Shown one piece after another: positions 1 to 6,999 of a DNA stretch of 64,000 bases; the first letter of the stretch is position 1, and every line of letters starts with the position of its first letter. Location of the stretch: positions 62,001 to 126,000 of the forward strand of contig JAOSJP010000002.1 in the NCBI GenBank assembly GCA_027494015.1. Direction: 5' to 3'. Origin of the DNA: Anaerolineae bacterium. Its GTDB lineage: Bacteria; Chloroflexota; Anaerolineae; Aggregatilineales; Aggregatilineaceae. Under the pieces are notes generated by a model. The model did not search any database. It saw only the letters and a list, made by a program, of their open reading frames with translations, and was not told where the DNA came from. A program made the translations under genes and the position numbers.

Positions 1-59
1 CAACCCCCCGGGGTTTTTTTTTAAAAAAACAAAAAAAAAGGGCGCGCACGAGCGCAAGC

Positions 60-350
60 AAGTCGCAGTGCTGGCACTGCGAGCGTGCCAGTGAATGTTA
101 AAGACTTGCGCGCGGCCCGCGAAAATTGCTTATGAGAATGTTCGTTCTCACAACGAATTCGTGCGCGGCAGTTCGCACATTTTCGGGTAACGCATGCGCG
201 GTAACATGGCACGATTGTTGCACTGCCCGGAACCGGTGCAACAATGACTGGCAACGGCTGCCAGTCAGGGAAGTTGCACTGCCCGGAAACGCGCTGAGGC
301 CGGTTGTATCAGATTGCACCGGTGCAGAGCGGAAACACGCTGAGGCCAGG
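60..350. repeat. Structured non-coding repeat region
   Basis: I see no convincing gene in 1-387. The stretch is packed with perfect hairpins: TCGCAGTGC/GCACTGCGA at 63-71 and 74-82; TTGTTGCAC/GTGCAACAA at 215-223 and 236-244; TGACTGGCA/TGCCAGTCA at 245-253 and 259-267. A 12-bp palindrome TGCACCGGTGCA lies at 315-326. It also holds direct repeats: a 16-mer at 217-232 and 273-288, and an 18-mer (one mismatch) at 284-301 and 330-347. It could be a replication, packaging or attachment region of the element; the function is not shown by the sequence. Bases 1-41 are low-complexity runs, probably a contig-end artefact. Confidence 0.6.
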
Positions 351-387
351 GACAACCTCTTGAAAAAACTTGAAATTCAGGAAGCTG

Positions 388-750
388 TCAGCGCCGTCCG
401 AGCGAGTTGAGCATGGCGTCCAATTCGCTCATGTGGCGCATTTTCGCGGCCTCATCAGCCACCTCGTCAACTTCGGCCAGTTCTGCGGCCAGCACGCGCG
501 TCGGGCGCGGCGCGGTATGCGACGCCGACGGCTTGCCGACAAGGTATGAGGCCAGCCACGCGCGCGCGGCACCGTCGCCATTGCGGGCGTCCTGGACGGC
601 GCGTTCCACAATCGCGCACCAGTCGTCCAACGTGCACGCCGTCATGACGATACTCATGTACTCGCGTTCTGTGGCGCGCGACGGGCGGCCCGGCCCGCCA
701 GGGTTGCCCTCTGCGAAGGTGCCGTTGGGGTTGCGCTCTGACTTGCTCAC
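388..750 (-). CDS. DUF5681-like phage-associated protein
   Basis: A 120-residue protein opening MSKSERNPNGTFAEGNPGGP, followed by GRPSR. This glycine/proline-rich N-terminus is typical of DUF5681-type proteins found beside phage packaging and replication genes. The rest is helical and charged. I chose the GTG at 750 because AGGAGA-type Shine-Dalgarno sequence (GGAGAAAT, 761-754) precedes it; a longer in-frame reading to 843 lacks such a site and has a low-complexity start. It is the last gene of the minus-strand series. A role as a small-terminase-like or DNA-binding protein is only a guess. Confidence 0.6.
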   Translation of the reverse strand: MSKSERNPNGTFAEGNPGGPGRPSRATEREYMSIVMTACTLDDWCAIVERAVQDARNGDGAARAWLASYLVGKPSASHTAPRPTRVLAAELAEVDEVADEAAKMRHMSELDAMLNSLGRR

Positions 751-890
751 GGTATTTCTCCCTTGCCGTTTTGACGGCTGACTATCGGTTCTTTGGAGAC
801 TGTTTGAGACTGTTTGGGACGCATTCTGCGCATTTCTGCGCACCGCTGCGCGCTATCGCCTCACCTTGCGCGCGCAGGACGCTCCCAGAG

Positions 891-1220
891 TCACTTTTCG
901 CTGACACCAGGGCCGAACCAGTCAAGGAAGTCACCCCAGCGCATCACACACAGGTTGTCCTCACGGCGCTGGCCCACCTGGTGCAGCACGGCAATCGGCA
1001 ACTGTTCGGAATCCGCCGAACGCTCCGCTTGCTCCAATGCAGCCACCACGCGCGCTGGGAGCCGCGACCAGCTTTTGCACTCAGCTACCAGCCAGTCGGT
1101 GCGCACGTCGGCTCCGCCGTCCCTGCGGTTCTGAGCACCTGCGGCAGTGCGTTCCGTGCCCAGCGCGGCGGCAACGGCCTGCTCGTGTCTCTGCCAGGTT
1201 CTACGATGCTGTTTGCTCAT
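891..1220 (-). CDS. PD-(D/E)XK nuclease, Holliday-resolvase-like
   Basis: A 109-residue single-domain protein. It shows the PD-(D/E)XK core: an early Glu (E13), then D38 in the GGADVR segment, then E47-C-K49 in a beta strand reading WLVAECKSW. That spacing matches Hjr/VRR-type phage endonucleases that act on branched DNA. The length suits a minimal nuclease fold. Its ATG overlaps the stop of the upstream gene (ATGA at 1220-1217), so the two are translationally coupled. It probably processes replication or recombination intermediates of the element; cleavage specificity cannot be told from sequence. Confidence 0.65.
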   Translation of the reverse strand: MSKQHRRTWQRHEQAVAAALGTERTAAGAQNRRDGGADVRTDWLVAECKSWSRLPARVVAALEQAERSADSEQLPIAVLHQVGQRREDNLCVMRWGDFLDWFGPGVSEK

Positions 1221-1621
1221 GCCTCACCTCTCTGTGCGTTTTGTAAACCCCGCGCCGTGACTTCGGCGAGCCGGCCATAGCCGTCGCTGCGCATTCGCGT
1301 CAACAGCGCGTCAACTTGCTCCGGGCGCAGGTCGCTGTAATCATCGTCGTCGTCGTCTTCGCCTGGCTTCCAAGTGCGCGTCCAACCAAGACGCGAGTAG
1401 CGCACAGGCTGACTGGAAAGCGCGCGCACCTGGCTCGCGTCCACTGTGAACTCGCTGGCAAGCGCGCCAGTTGTGCGCACAGTCACCAGTTCGATTGTGC
1501 GCGCCGCGCGTCCGGTAACGCCCCAGGTCAGCGAATACGCACGGAGCACGCGCGCTTGCTGGCCAGCATAGAGCACCACGTCGCCGGGCTGGTGGCCACC
1601 ACTGCGTTTTCGTTTGCTCAC
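1217..1621 (-). CDS. Hypothetical element protein with acidic stretch
   Basis: A 134-residue protein starting at a GTG behind a GAGGGGTGA purine run. Its first half (about 10-85) is rich in beta-forming residues and reads like a small SH3/OB-type fold. A run of six aspartates around residue 90 is followed by a helical C-terminus. The basic start MSKRKRSGG closely resembles that of the gene just upstream (MSKRKRRC), suggesting a shared leader or a duplication. It ends in an ATGA overlap with the nuclease gene. No family is recognised. Confidence 0.55.
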   Translation of the reverse strand: MSKRKRSGGHQPGDVVLYAGQQARVLRAYSLTWGVTGRAARTIELVTVRTTGALASEFTVDASQVRALSSQPVRYSRLGWTRTWKPGEDDDDDDYSDLRPEQVDALLTRMRSDGYGRLAEVTARGLQNAQRGEA

Positions 1622-1624
1622 CCC

Positions 1625-1843
1625 TCACCCCCTCAGTTGCACCAACTCGCGCTCCAATTCCTCAGCAATGCCGGCGTGCACCTTGCTCCCTGCCGCCGCC
1701 TTCTGGCGAGCGCTGTCCATCATGCGTTGCAGCTGCTCCGCCGCGTCCGCGCTGGCCAGCAGTTCGCACCAGCTGCGCGAAACCATGCCGCCAATAGACC
1801 AGTCACCGTCTGCCACTTCGCACCTGCGTTTCCGTTTGCTCAT
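1625..1843 (-). CDS. Small basic helical protein
   Basis: A 72-residue protein beginning MSKRKRRCEVADGDWS, largely alpha-helical after residue 25 with heptad-like leucines near the C-terminus. I chose the ATG at 1843; a GTG two codons upstream (1849) is also possible. Its stop is 4 nt from the next start, so it sits at the head of a short operon with the 1217-1621 and 891-1220 genes. The operon begins just downstream of the iteron array, which suggests a replication accessory or regulatory role. No homologous family is recognised. Confidence 0.45.
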   Translation of the reverse strand: MSKRKRRCEVADGDWSIGGMVSRSWCELLASADAAEQLQRMMDSARQKAAAGSKVHAGIAEELERELVQLRG

Positions 1844-1877
1844 CGTCACCCCCCAACACCGGCGATTCTTCTCTCGC

Positions 1878-2049
1878 TTCTGACCCTTCTGACCCTTCTG
1901 ACCCTACTTTCAGTAACTTCTCGCGAGATGTAGTTTTCTTAGGAAGTTACACAAAATGGGGTCAGAAGGGTCAGAAGGGTCAGAAATGGATAACCGTCCC
2001 CCTCATTTTGTACCGTTTGTTAACATTCGCTTTCTGACCCTTCTGACCC
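1878..2049. repeat. Iteron array, likely replication origin
   Basis: Three tandem TTCTGACCC copies (1878-1904), three tandem inverted copies GGGTCAGAA (1959-1985) and two further direct copies (2032-2049) give eight 9-bp iterons. Between the first two blocks lie an 8-bp inverted repeat GTAACTTC/GAAGTTAC (1913-1920 and 1943-1950), a TCGCGA palindrome (1921-1926) and an AT-richer spacer. The array sits directly 3' of the primase-helicase gene and 5' of the small-gene operon. Symmetric iterons next to a P4-type primase-helicase are the usual plan of a satellite origin. It could instead, or also, be an operator for the genes reading left. Confidence 0.65.
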
Positions 2050-2059
2050 TGCTCCCGAA

Positions 2060-4264
2060 CTATGTAATACCGGTTAATAAGCCAATGCCGCGCCACCCGC
2101 GCGTACCGAGTGCATCACCCGCGCGTTCTGACGTGCATCCCAGCGATTGCAACCGCTCGTAGAAGTCCCTGCGCCGCACCCGACCCTTATCCCATGCCAG
2201 GTAAGCGTCCCACAGGTCGGCGCTGGCTGCCCAATACTGCGGCCCCACCACACAACACTCAGCCAGGAAGTCGCTCAAGGGGTTCATTGCCGCGCGGTAC
2301 TCCTGGCTGGCCGTCTGTACCGCAGACGGCGGGCAGAGGCCCTCACGTTGCCAGGCCAGGCACCCTTGCACGGCCCAGGCCAGCACTTCGGGACGGCTGG
2401 CACCCGTCAGGGTTTTCTTCACGCGCGGGTCGCGGCTCCCTTCCGGGATGCTGTGCGCGAAGGGCACGCACACAATGCGCCGCCACATGGCGTTATCATC
2501 GTCGGCCACGCGCGGCAGGTCGTTGGCCACCAGCAGCAGCTTGAACGACGGCCTGAATTCGAAGGATTCGTTGTACAGGAAGCGCGCCGTCACAGTGTCG
2601 CCGCCCGTCAGCGCCTTGACCAGGCCTTCAGCCAGCTTGCGACCGCGTTCCACTTCGATGCTGGCCACCAGGCGCGCTCCGGCCAGGCGCGCAATGTCGT
2701 TTCTCGCCCCGCCCACGAACGACCGGGCCAGGAACGTTTCAAAGTCTGCCGTCTGCGCGTATTCGCCCGCCGCCGCCTTGAGCGCCTCAACAAAGGTGCT
2801 CTTGCCGCTGGCCGTCGGCCCGTGCACGAAAAACAGGCATTCCTCGCTCGTGTCACCACTGAGGGTGTAGCCTGCCACGCGCTGAAGGAATGCGGCCAGG
2901 TCAGCATCACCGCCCGTCACCGTTGCCAGGACGCGATTGAACAGGCTTGATGAGCCAGGCTGCCAGGCGTCCGGTTCGTAGGTCACGCCTGTGGTGCGGG
3001 TGATGTAGTCGGCGCGGTCGTGAGGCCGCAGTTCGCCGGTGCGCAGGTCAAGGGTGCCGTTGGCGCAGGTCAGCAGCCAGGGGTCGGTGTCGAACTGCTC
3101 AGGACGGGCGGCAATGCCCGGCAACACTTCAGCGAGCGCAACCATGTCTGCAATCGCCGTCCGACTCTCGGAGCGCAGCGCCCACTTCGCAATCGCCTTG
3201 CGCTCAGTTTCGTCTGCCGTCTTGGACGCCTCAGCATAAATGCCGCGCACCGTGTCAATCGCCCGCCGCCGCACTTCGCCGGTGTTGTCAGCGCGCCAGC
3301 GCGCGCCGTCCCACACCAGCCAGCGACCGGCGCTGAACAGCAGGTCGCGTCCGTGACGTGCGGCAAGACGCTCAGCGTTGCCGAGAGGGGTGAGTGGGAA
3401 GGTTGTGGAAAGCGGGGCGGGGGCGCTCGCGCTGGCCTTCAGCTTTTCCAGGAGCGTGGGCACGTCGTGACCCAGAACGTGCGCGTCCGACAAGTCTTTC
3501 AGGCCGTCTGGCGGGGTGAGCACCCGCACGTCGGGCAGATTGGCGGCGATGCTCTTGACGAATGCCGCGCCGCCGCTGTCCGGTTCGCGCCAGACGAACA
3601 CCTTGAAGTCACGCACGCACTCAGCAAACTCCGGTCGCCAGCTTTGCGCTCCGGGCACTCCGAGTACCGGCAAGTCGCATGACCAGGCCGCGTGACAATC
3701 ACTCTCACCTTCGACTAGCAGCAGCCAGCCGCCTTGCCGGAAGTCGGCAAGTCGCCAGAGACCGTACAACGTCGGCGTATCGCCGCTGCGCCATGCAAAG
3801 CGAGTGTCACGCTTCCCGTTCTTTGCCAGCGCAAACCGTTTGCGGACGGCTACGACCTTTGCGGCAACATCGCGGTAGGTCATGGTCAGGAACGGGCCGC
3901 GCTCGTTGCGCTGCTCGCTCACCCCCCACGCCGTCAGGCGCTCGATGGTCAAGTGTTTCGCCGCCGCGTACTGCGAGAGTGTGAGGCCGTCAGGCTGTGC
4001 GGGGCCGCTGGCACTGTTCGTGCCAGTTGTCTGAATATCCAACTGCCGGGCGAGCTTGCTCAGGCTCCCCCTCTCGCCACAGGCGTTGCAGACAAAGCCG
4101 CGCGGCCCGACGGCGAAGGCACCGCTCGTGTGGTCTTGATGGTACGGGCACAGCGGCCAGAAATCGCCCCGGCGGTCAGGCCAGCGGTTGTCGGGGCAGT
4201 CGCCGCGCTTGAGGCGGGCCAAGATTGCGCCCAACAGGGCGGGTGCCGTTGCAGTCGCGGTCAT
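2060..4264 (-). CDS. P4/D5-type primase-helicase
   Basis: A 734-residue replication protein. Residues 39-62 carry a CHC2-like zinc motif (C39, H42, C59, C62). About 175-270 resemble a TOPRIM domain (strand LLLVEGESD). About 285-440 match the D5 N-terminal region. An SF3 helicase follows, with Walker A GPTASGKST, the Walker B-like strand ARLVASIEVERG and a sensor-like asparagine in LLLVANDLPRV. Family members both prime and unwind DNA at their own origin. It is full length with all motifs present. Its ATG overlaps the stop of the upstream gene (ATGA at 4264-4261), and the iterons at 1878-2049 lie just past its 3' end, so it is the likely initiator. Confidence 0.9.
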   Translation of the reverse strand: MTATATAPALLGAILARLKRGDCPDNRWPDRRGDFWPLCPYHQDHTSGAFAVGPRGFVCNACGERGSLSKLARQLDIQTTGTNSASGPAQPDGLTLSQYAAAKHLTIERLTAWGVSEQRNERGPFLTMTYRDVAAKVVAVRKRFALAKNGKRDTRFAWRSGDTPTLYGLWRLADFRQGGWLLLVEGESDCHAAWSCDLPVLGVPGAQSWRPEFAECVRDFKVFVWREPDSGGAAFVKSIAANLPDVRVLTPPDGLKDLSDAHVLGHDVPTLLEKLKASASAPAPLSTTFPLTPLGNAERLAARHGRDLLFSAGRWLVWDGARWRADNTGEVRRRAIDTVRGIYAEASKTADETERKAIAKWALRSESRTAIADMVALAEVLPGIAARPEQFDTDPWLLTCANGTLDLRTGELRPHDRADYITRTTGVTYEPDAWQPGSSSLFNRVLATVTGGDADLAAFLQRVAGYTLSGDTSEECLFFVHGPTASGKSTFVEALKAAAGEYAQTADFETFLARSFVGGARNDIARLAGARLVASIEVERGRKLAEGLVKALTGGDTVTARFLYNESFEFRPSFKLLLVANDLPRVADDDNAMWRRIVCVPFAHSIPEGSRDPRVKKTLTGASRPEVLAWAVQGCLAWQREGLCPPSAVQTASQEYRAAMNPLSDFLAECCVVGPQYWAASADLWDAYLAWDKGRVRRRDFYERLQSLGCTSERAGDALGTRGWRGIGLLTGIT

Positions 4265-4740
4265 GAGACCCCCTCACTGAATAAGCTCAACTGGCGCGCG
4301 GCGTTGGGGTCAGGCTGGCGCGGGGCCAGGGCGGGCGGCTGGCCGTCTACAGACCAGTAGCCAAGAGGAAGCGCCACCTGCGGCCCGAACCCGCGATTGA
4401 ACGGGACGCCGTGCTCGCCGAATTCCGCCAGCAGCGCAGTGTAGCACGTGCCGGTCTCTACGTCGGTGACGGCGACGGTGACCACGTGCAGCGCGCGCAG
4501 GTCTTCGAGCGTCGCTGCATCCAACGCCCAGCCACGCGGCGCGCGCAGCTGGTGCACGCTGCCACGCACGCGCTTGCTGAAGACGGTGCCAGAGACCTGG
4601 CCGATGGTCTGACCGGTTGCAGAAAAAACCGGTTGCGCGGCGGCGTGGGCGGGGGTATGATGAGAGTGGAATTGCTGTCCGTCTCCGCCGCCGCCGCGCG
4701 CACTGCTGCTCACAGTGCGGGCGGTCTTTTTTGTGGTCAT
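4261..4740 (-). CDS. Replication accessory protein with clamp-binding motif
   Basis: A 159-residue protein with a basic, Gly/His-rich N-terminus (1-45), a beta-rich middle (about 50-130, including a GTVFSKRVRGSVHQLRAPRG segment) and a proline-rich tail. Near the C-terminus is QLSLF, which fits the bacterial beta-sliding-clamp binding consensus QL(S/D)LF. It is coupled on both sides by ATGA overlaps, to the ribbon-helix-helix gene upstream and the primase-helicase downstream. I infer that it links the element's replication machinery to the host clamp. No named family is recognised. Confidence 0.6.
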   Translation of the reverse strand: MTTKKTARTVSSSARGGGGDGQQFHSHHTPAHAAAQPVFSATGQTIGQVSGTVFSKRVRGSVHQLRAPRGWALDAATLEDLRALHVVTVAVTDVETGTCYTALLAEFGEHGVPFNRGFGPQVALPLGYWSVDGQPPALAPRQPDPNAARQLSLFSEGVS

Positions 4741-4952
4741 GACGTGCCCCCTTCCCGCGCGGGCTGGCGGGGTCGTTCGGACGGCGCGGGCTGGTCACCG
4801 GGCAGTATGCGCCCTTCGGTGCGCTCCAACTCCGTCACCGCCGCAATCAGAATGGCACGCATGAATGCCTTCTGTGGCAGACGGAGCGCCTTAGCCGCAT
4901 CTCGCAACCGTTCGTACACGTCTTCCGGCAAATAGATTTCAGCAGTCGGCAT
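4737..4952 (-). CDS. Ribbon-helix-helix (CopG-like) DNA-binding protein
   Basis: A 71-residue protein. The N-terminal strand MPTAEIYLPEDVYERLRDAA plus two amphipathic helices (to about residue 45) form a ribbon-helix-helix domain like CopG/Arc; the tail is proline-rich. A strong Shine-Dalgarno site (AGGAG) precedes the ATG, but it lies inside one arm of the inverted repeat at 4961-4997. It heads the replication operon (this gene, the clamp-motif gene, primase-helicase) and is the natural candidate for its autoregulator or copy-control factor. Confidence 0.75.
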   Translation of the reverse strand: MPTAEIYLPEDVYERLRDAAKALRLPQKAFMRAILIAAVTELERTEGRILPGDQPAPSERPRQPAREGGTS

Positions 4953-4960
4953 GGCCTTCT

Positions 4961-4997
4961 CTCCTGTATCGCTTCGACTACCCTCACGATACGGGAG
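4961..4997 (-). promoter_or_regulatory. Inverted repeat covering the RHH gene ribosome-binding site
   Basis: CTCCTGTATCG (4961-4971) and CGATACGGGAG (4987-4997) form an 11-bp inverted repeat with one mismatch (a G-U pair in RNA). Read on the minus strand, the arm nearer the gene contains the AGGAG ribosome-binding site. It could be the operator of the ribbon-helix-helix protein, an mRNA hairpin hiding the site, or both. Confidence 0.5.
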
Positions 4998-5059
4998 AGC
5001 GGGACGCTATTCCAGTGATTTTGGGGGTACAGGGGGAAAGAGGGGTATTAGGGGTGGTG

Positions 5060-5910
5060 CTACTTAGACAGAGGTATGCCGCACTCCCTGGCTATGCGTC
5101 TCATGCGGTCGGCAAAGCGCTCATCATCTTGGAGGTCGCTGTCAAACTCGCTCATCACGGCTTTCCATTTTGCCCCTTTGACAGCCCGTAAATACAAGGC
5201 ACGAGCCACACGTCGCAGGTATTCCTCTGACGTTCCTGCGGTTTTGACTCGCCAGTCTGACTTCGCTGCGACGGCTCTTTCGAGCTTATCAGCCTGGCTG
5301 AGAATGCTCTGACGAACCTCGGTGCATAGGCGGTCAAGCTGTTCGTGCAACCAGTCGCGATTATGATAAGTGGGGTCATACTGGAAGGGCCGCAACTTCG
5401 GGGGGATACCCAGGGTTCGAGAAAGTACACGTTCCTTGTGTCGCTCCCTATCTGAACGGGCTCTTGCAATACCGGGATTCCCACTTGTGGGACGCTTTCA
5501 GTTCTCCCGCCGGTCACCAGCATCGCCTGCTCGTCGATGAGTGCCAGCTCTAGCGACCAACTGAGGTCTCCGAGGCCGTATTGGGTGGGCAAATGCCAGC
5601 GCTCGCAGAAGGCCGACATTGCCGCGCCCAGCGCGTTGTGCACGTCCCAACGTGGCCCGGTGTGAGTGGCCTGGAAGGGGTAGAGAACATCTTCGAAATA
5701 ATTCGAAGACGCAAAGAGGTGGGTGATTATATTCTTATTCTCAGGGGTCGCAGAGGTTAACCAACCAGCCCTGGCGCATTCTTGAAACAATTCAGTTAGC
5801 GCCGCCCGGAAGTCGGGGTCAGCATTGAGGTGGTCGTAATAAAACTCGATAACGACATTGGCCCAATAATTCTTGGACTGAAGCTGGCCCCGTGGCATAC
5901 TGCGTGACAT
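5060..5910 (-). CDS. Unknown cargo protein, frameshifted
   Basis: Two overlapping reading frames on the minus strand make sense only when joined. The first (from ATG 5910, behind a strong AGGAGG at 5922-5917) runs to about residue 168. The second continues through LRPFQYDPTYHNRDW to the stop at 5060. The switch falls on a run of six G at 5400-5405; one extra base would give a continuous protein of about 283 residues. This fits a sequencing error or a recent mutation; programmed slippage is less likely. The product is helical, with no motif I recognise, and is flanked by intergenic hairpins. Its stand-alone translation signal and position suggest a cargo gene. Confidence 0.5.
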
Positions 5911-5938
5911 ATCGTACCTCCTACCAGGTGATTGAGGA

Positions 5939-6022
5939 ACCCGCCGGGCCGCCCCGTTGTAGGCCGGGACGCTCCTGGCACGAGCGTGCCAAGGGGCGCT
6001 GGCCGTGCGCCGCCCGGCGGGT
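5939..6022 (-). other. Large nested hairpin between element genes
   Basis: ACCCGCCGGGC (5939-5949) pairs with GCCCGGCGGGT (6012-6022). Inside, GCCCC/GGGGC (5951-5955 and 5993-5997) and TGGCAC/GTGCCA (5976-5981 and 5986-5991, 4-nt loop) can also pair. The structure fills the gap between the 6034-6222 gene and the start of the cargo gene. No T-run follows, so a plain terminator is unlikely; a processing site, attenuator or structured RNA are possible. Confidence 0.45.
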
Positions 6023-6033
6023 CTGATGCTATT

Positions 6034-6222
6034 TTACCGTTCGGCGCGCGCTTTTGCTTCCAGTGCGTCTTCGCGCGTCAGATGTTTCGACACGATTTGC
6101 GTATCGAGCAACCGCGCGCCTTGCCACGTTTCGCGCAGCAGATACCAGGCGTTCTCGTCGGACACTTCAAACGTGTTCGACGAACCCTGCTGAACGACAT
6201 ACACATGATGCACTTCAGACAT
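6034..6222 (-). CDS. Small hypothetical element protein
   Basis: A 62-residue acidic protein (MSEVHHVYVVQQGSSNTFEV...) with an alternating strand pattern in its first half and a helical, alanine/glutamate-rich end. AGGAGA precedes the ATG with good spacing. It lies between the coiled-coil gene and the large hairpin. It reads like the small single-domain proteins common in satellites. No function can be assigned. Confidence 0.5.
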   Translation of the reverse strand: MSEVHHVYVVQQGSSNTFEVSDENAWYLLRETWQGARLLDTQIVSKHLTREDALEAKARAER

Positions 6223-6272
6223 GGCTCAATCTCCTGGGTCTATGCCCATAAAGGCGGCGCCGCCTTGCTCAC

Positions 6273-6719
6273 TCATGGCCGTTTGCTGGCCAGCACTGCC
6301 GCCGCCGTCTTCGCAGCTGCGGCTCGTTCCGTGCGGTCTCCGTAGGCGCTGGCTACCAGTGACAGGCGCAGACTCTCATTCTGACGTTGCAATTCCAGGA
6401 CGGCGGCGCTGAGGCGCTGCACCTCAGACTGTCCGGCGGTCAGTTGCAGCACGGCGCTGATCAGTTGGGCCACCCGCGTTTGTAGCTGGGTGACGGTCTC
6501 TGTGAGGGCGCGCAATTCCTCAGTCAGCGCGCGCGCTTCTGGCGCGCTATCGGGGCGGGGGGCAAGGCCGTAGTGCTCCGCCAGCGCCCGACGGCAGATG
6601 GCAGAGGCGCTCCCCCGGCCCTTGCGCACGTCTGTTTCCAGGCGGGTTCGGAGTGCTAAATCCACTCCCCCACTCCGCCAGTACACACGTACATGTGCGG
6701 GTTTGAGGTTCGTTCCCAT
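6273..6719 (-). CDS. RHH-like protein with C-terminal coiled coil
   Basis: A 148-residue protein. Residues 1-50 (MGTNLKPAHVRVYWRSGG, then two helices with KGRGSASAICRRAL) resemble a ribbon-helix-helix domain. Residues about 60-130 form a long leucine/glutamine heptad coiled coil (ALTEELRALTETVTQLQTRV...). I chose ATG 6719 because GGAG lies 8 nt upstream; the longer frame to 6791 has no such site. It overlaps the preceding gene by 64 nt. It is probably an oligomeric DNA-binding or partition-type protein. Confidence 0.55.
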   Translation of the reverse strand: MGTNLKPAHVRVYWRSGGVDLALRTRLETDVRKGRGSASAICRRALAEHYGLAPRPDSAPEARALTEELRALTETVTQLQTRVAQLISAVLQLTAGQSEVQRLSAAVLELQRQNESLRLSLVASAYGDRTERAAAAKTAAAVLASKRP

Positions 6720-6964
6720 GTGCCTACTCCGATACCAGGGCAATACCGCCCTGGCACTGCTATCCGTTGTCGTACCATTCGCGCGGCGCAAGGAATTCGC
6801 AGTCCGTTGCCGGGACGCCGACTTGGGAGCAACTCAATTCGATAGACGCGCCCCAGTTGCGGGAATGCAGTCATTTCGCCCCGCGCGCGCACGATTCCAG
6901 TTGCGCCGGTGAGCGCGATTCGAATGTAGTCACCGACGCGCGGCTCCAACTGACCGGCGCGCAA
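6656..6964 (-). CDS. Small beta-rich protein, probably with damaged start
   Basis: A 102-residue reading with a sensible beta-rich core (EPRVGDYIRI, GIVRARGE, GRVYRIELLPS), like an SH3-type small domain. The only in-frame start here is a TTG (6964) without a ribosome-binding site. One base out of frame, a GTG at 6996 behind GGGTGA, directly after the integrase stop, gives MSEISDEM. Adding one base near 6970 would join this to DQLRAGQLEPRVGDYIRI. I therefore suspect a single-base deletion and a true start at 6996. Function unknown. Confidence 0.4.
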   Translation of the reverse strand: MRAGQLEPRVGDYIRIALTGATGIVRARGEMTAFPQLGRVYRIELLPSRRPGNGLRIPCAARMVRQRIAVPGRYCPGIGVGTWERTSNPHMYVCTGGVGEWI

Positions 6965-6999
6965 CTGGTCAACATTTCGTCGCTAATTTCGCTCACCGG

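Noticed and set aside
126..410. Plus-strand frames in 21-410.
   Set aside because: They run through hairpin and repeat sequence, lack a ribosome site and have Cys/Arg-rich, non-domain-like products.
1878..2049. Regular short repeats considered as a CRISPR array.
   Set aside because: Units are 9 bp, tandem without spacers and present in both orientations; no cas gene is in the window.
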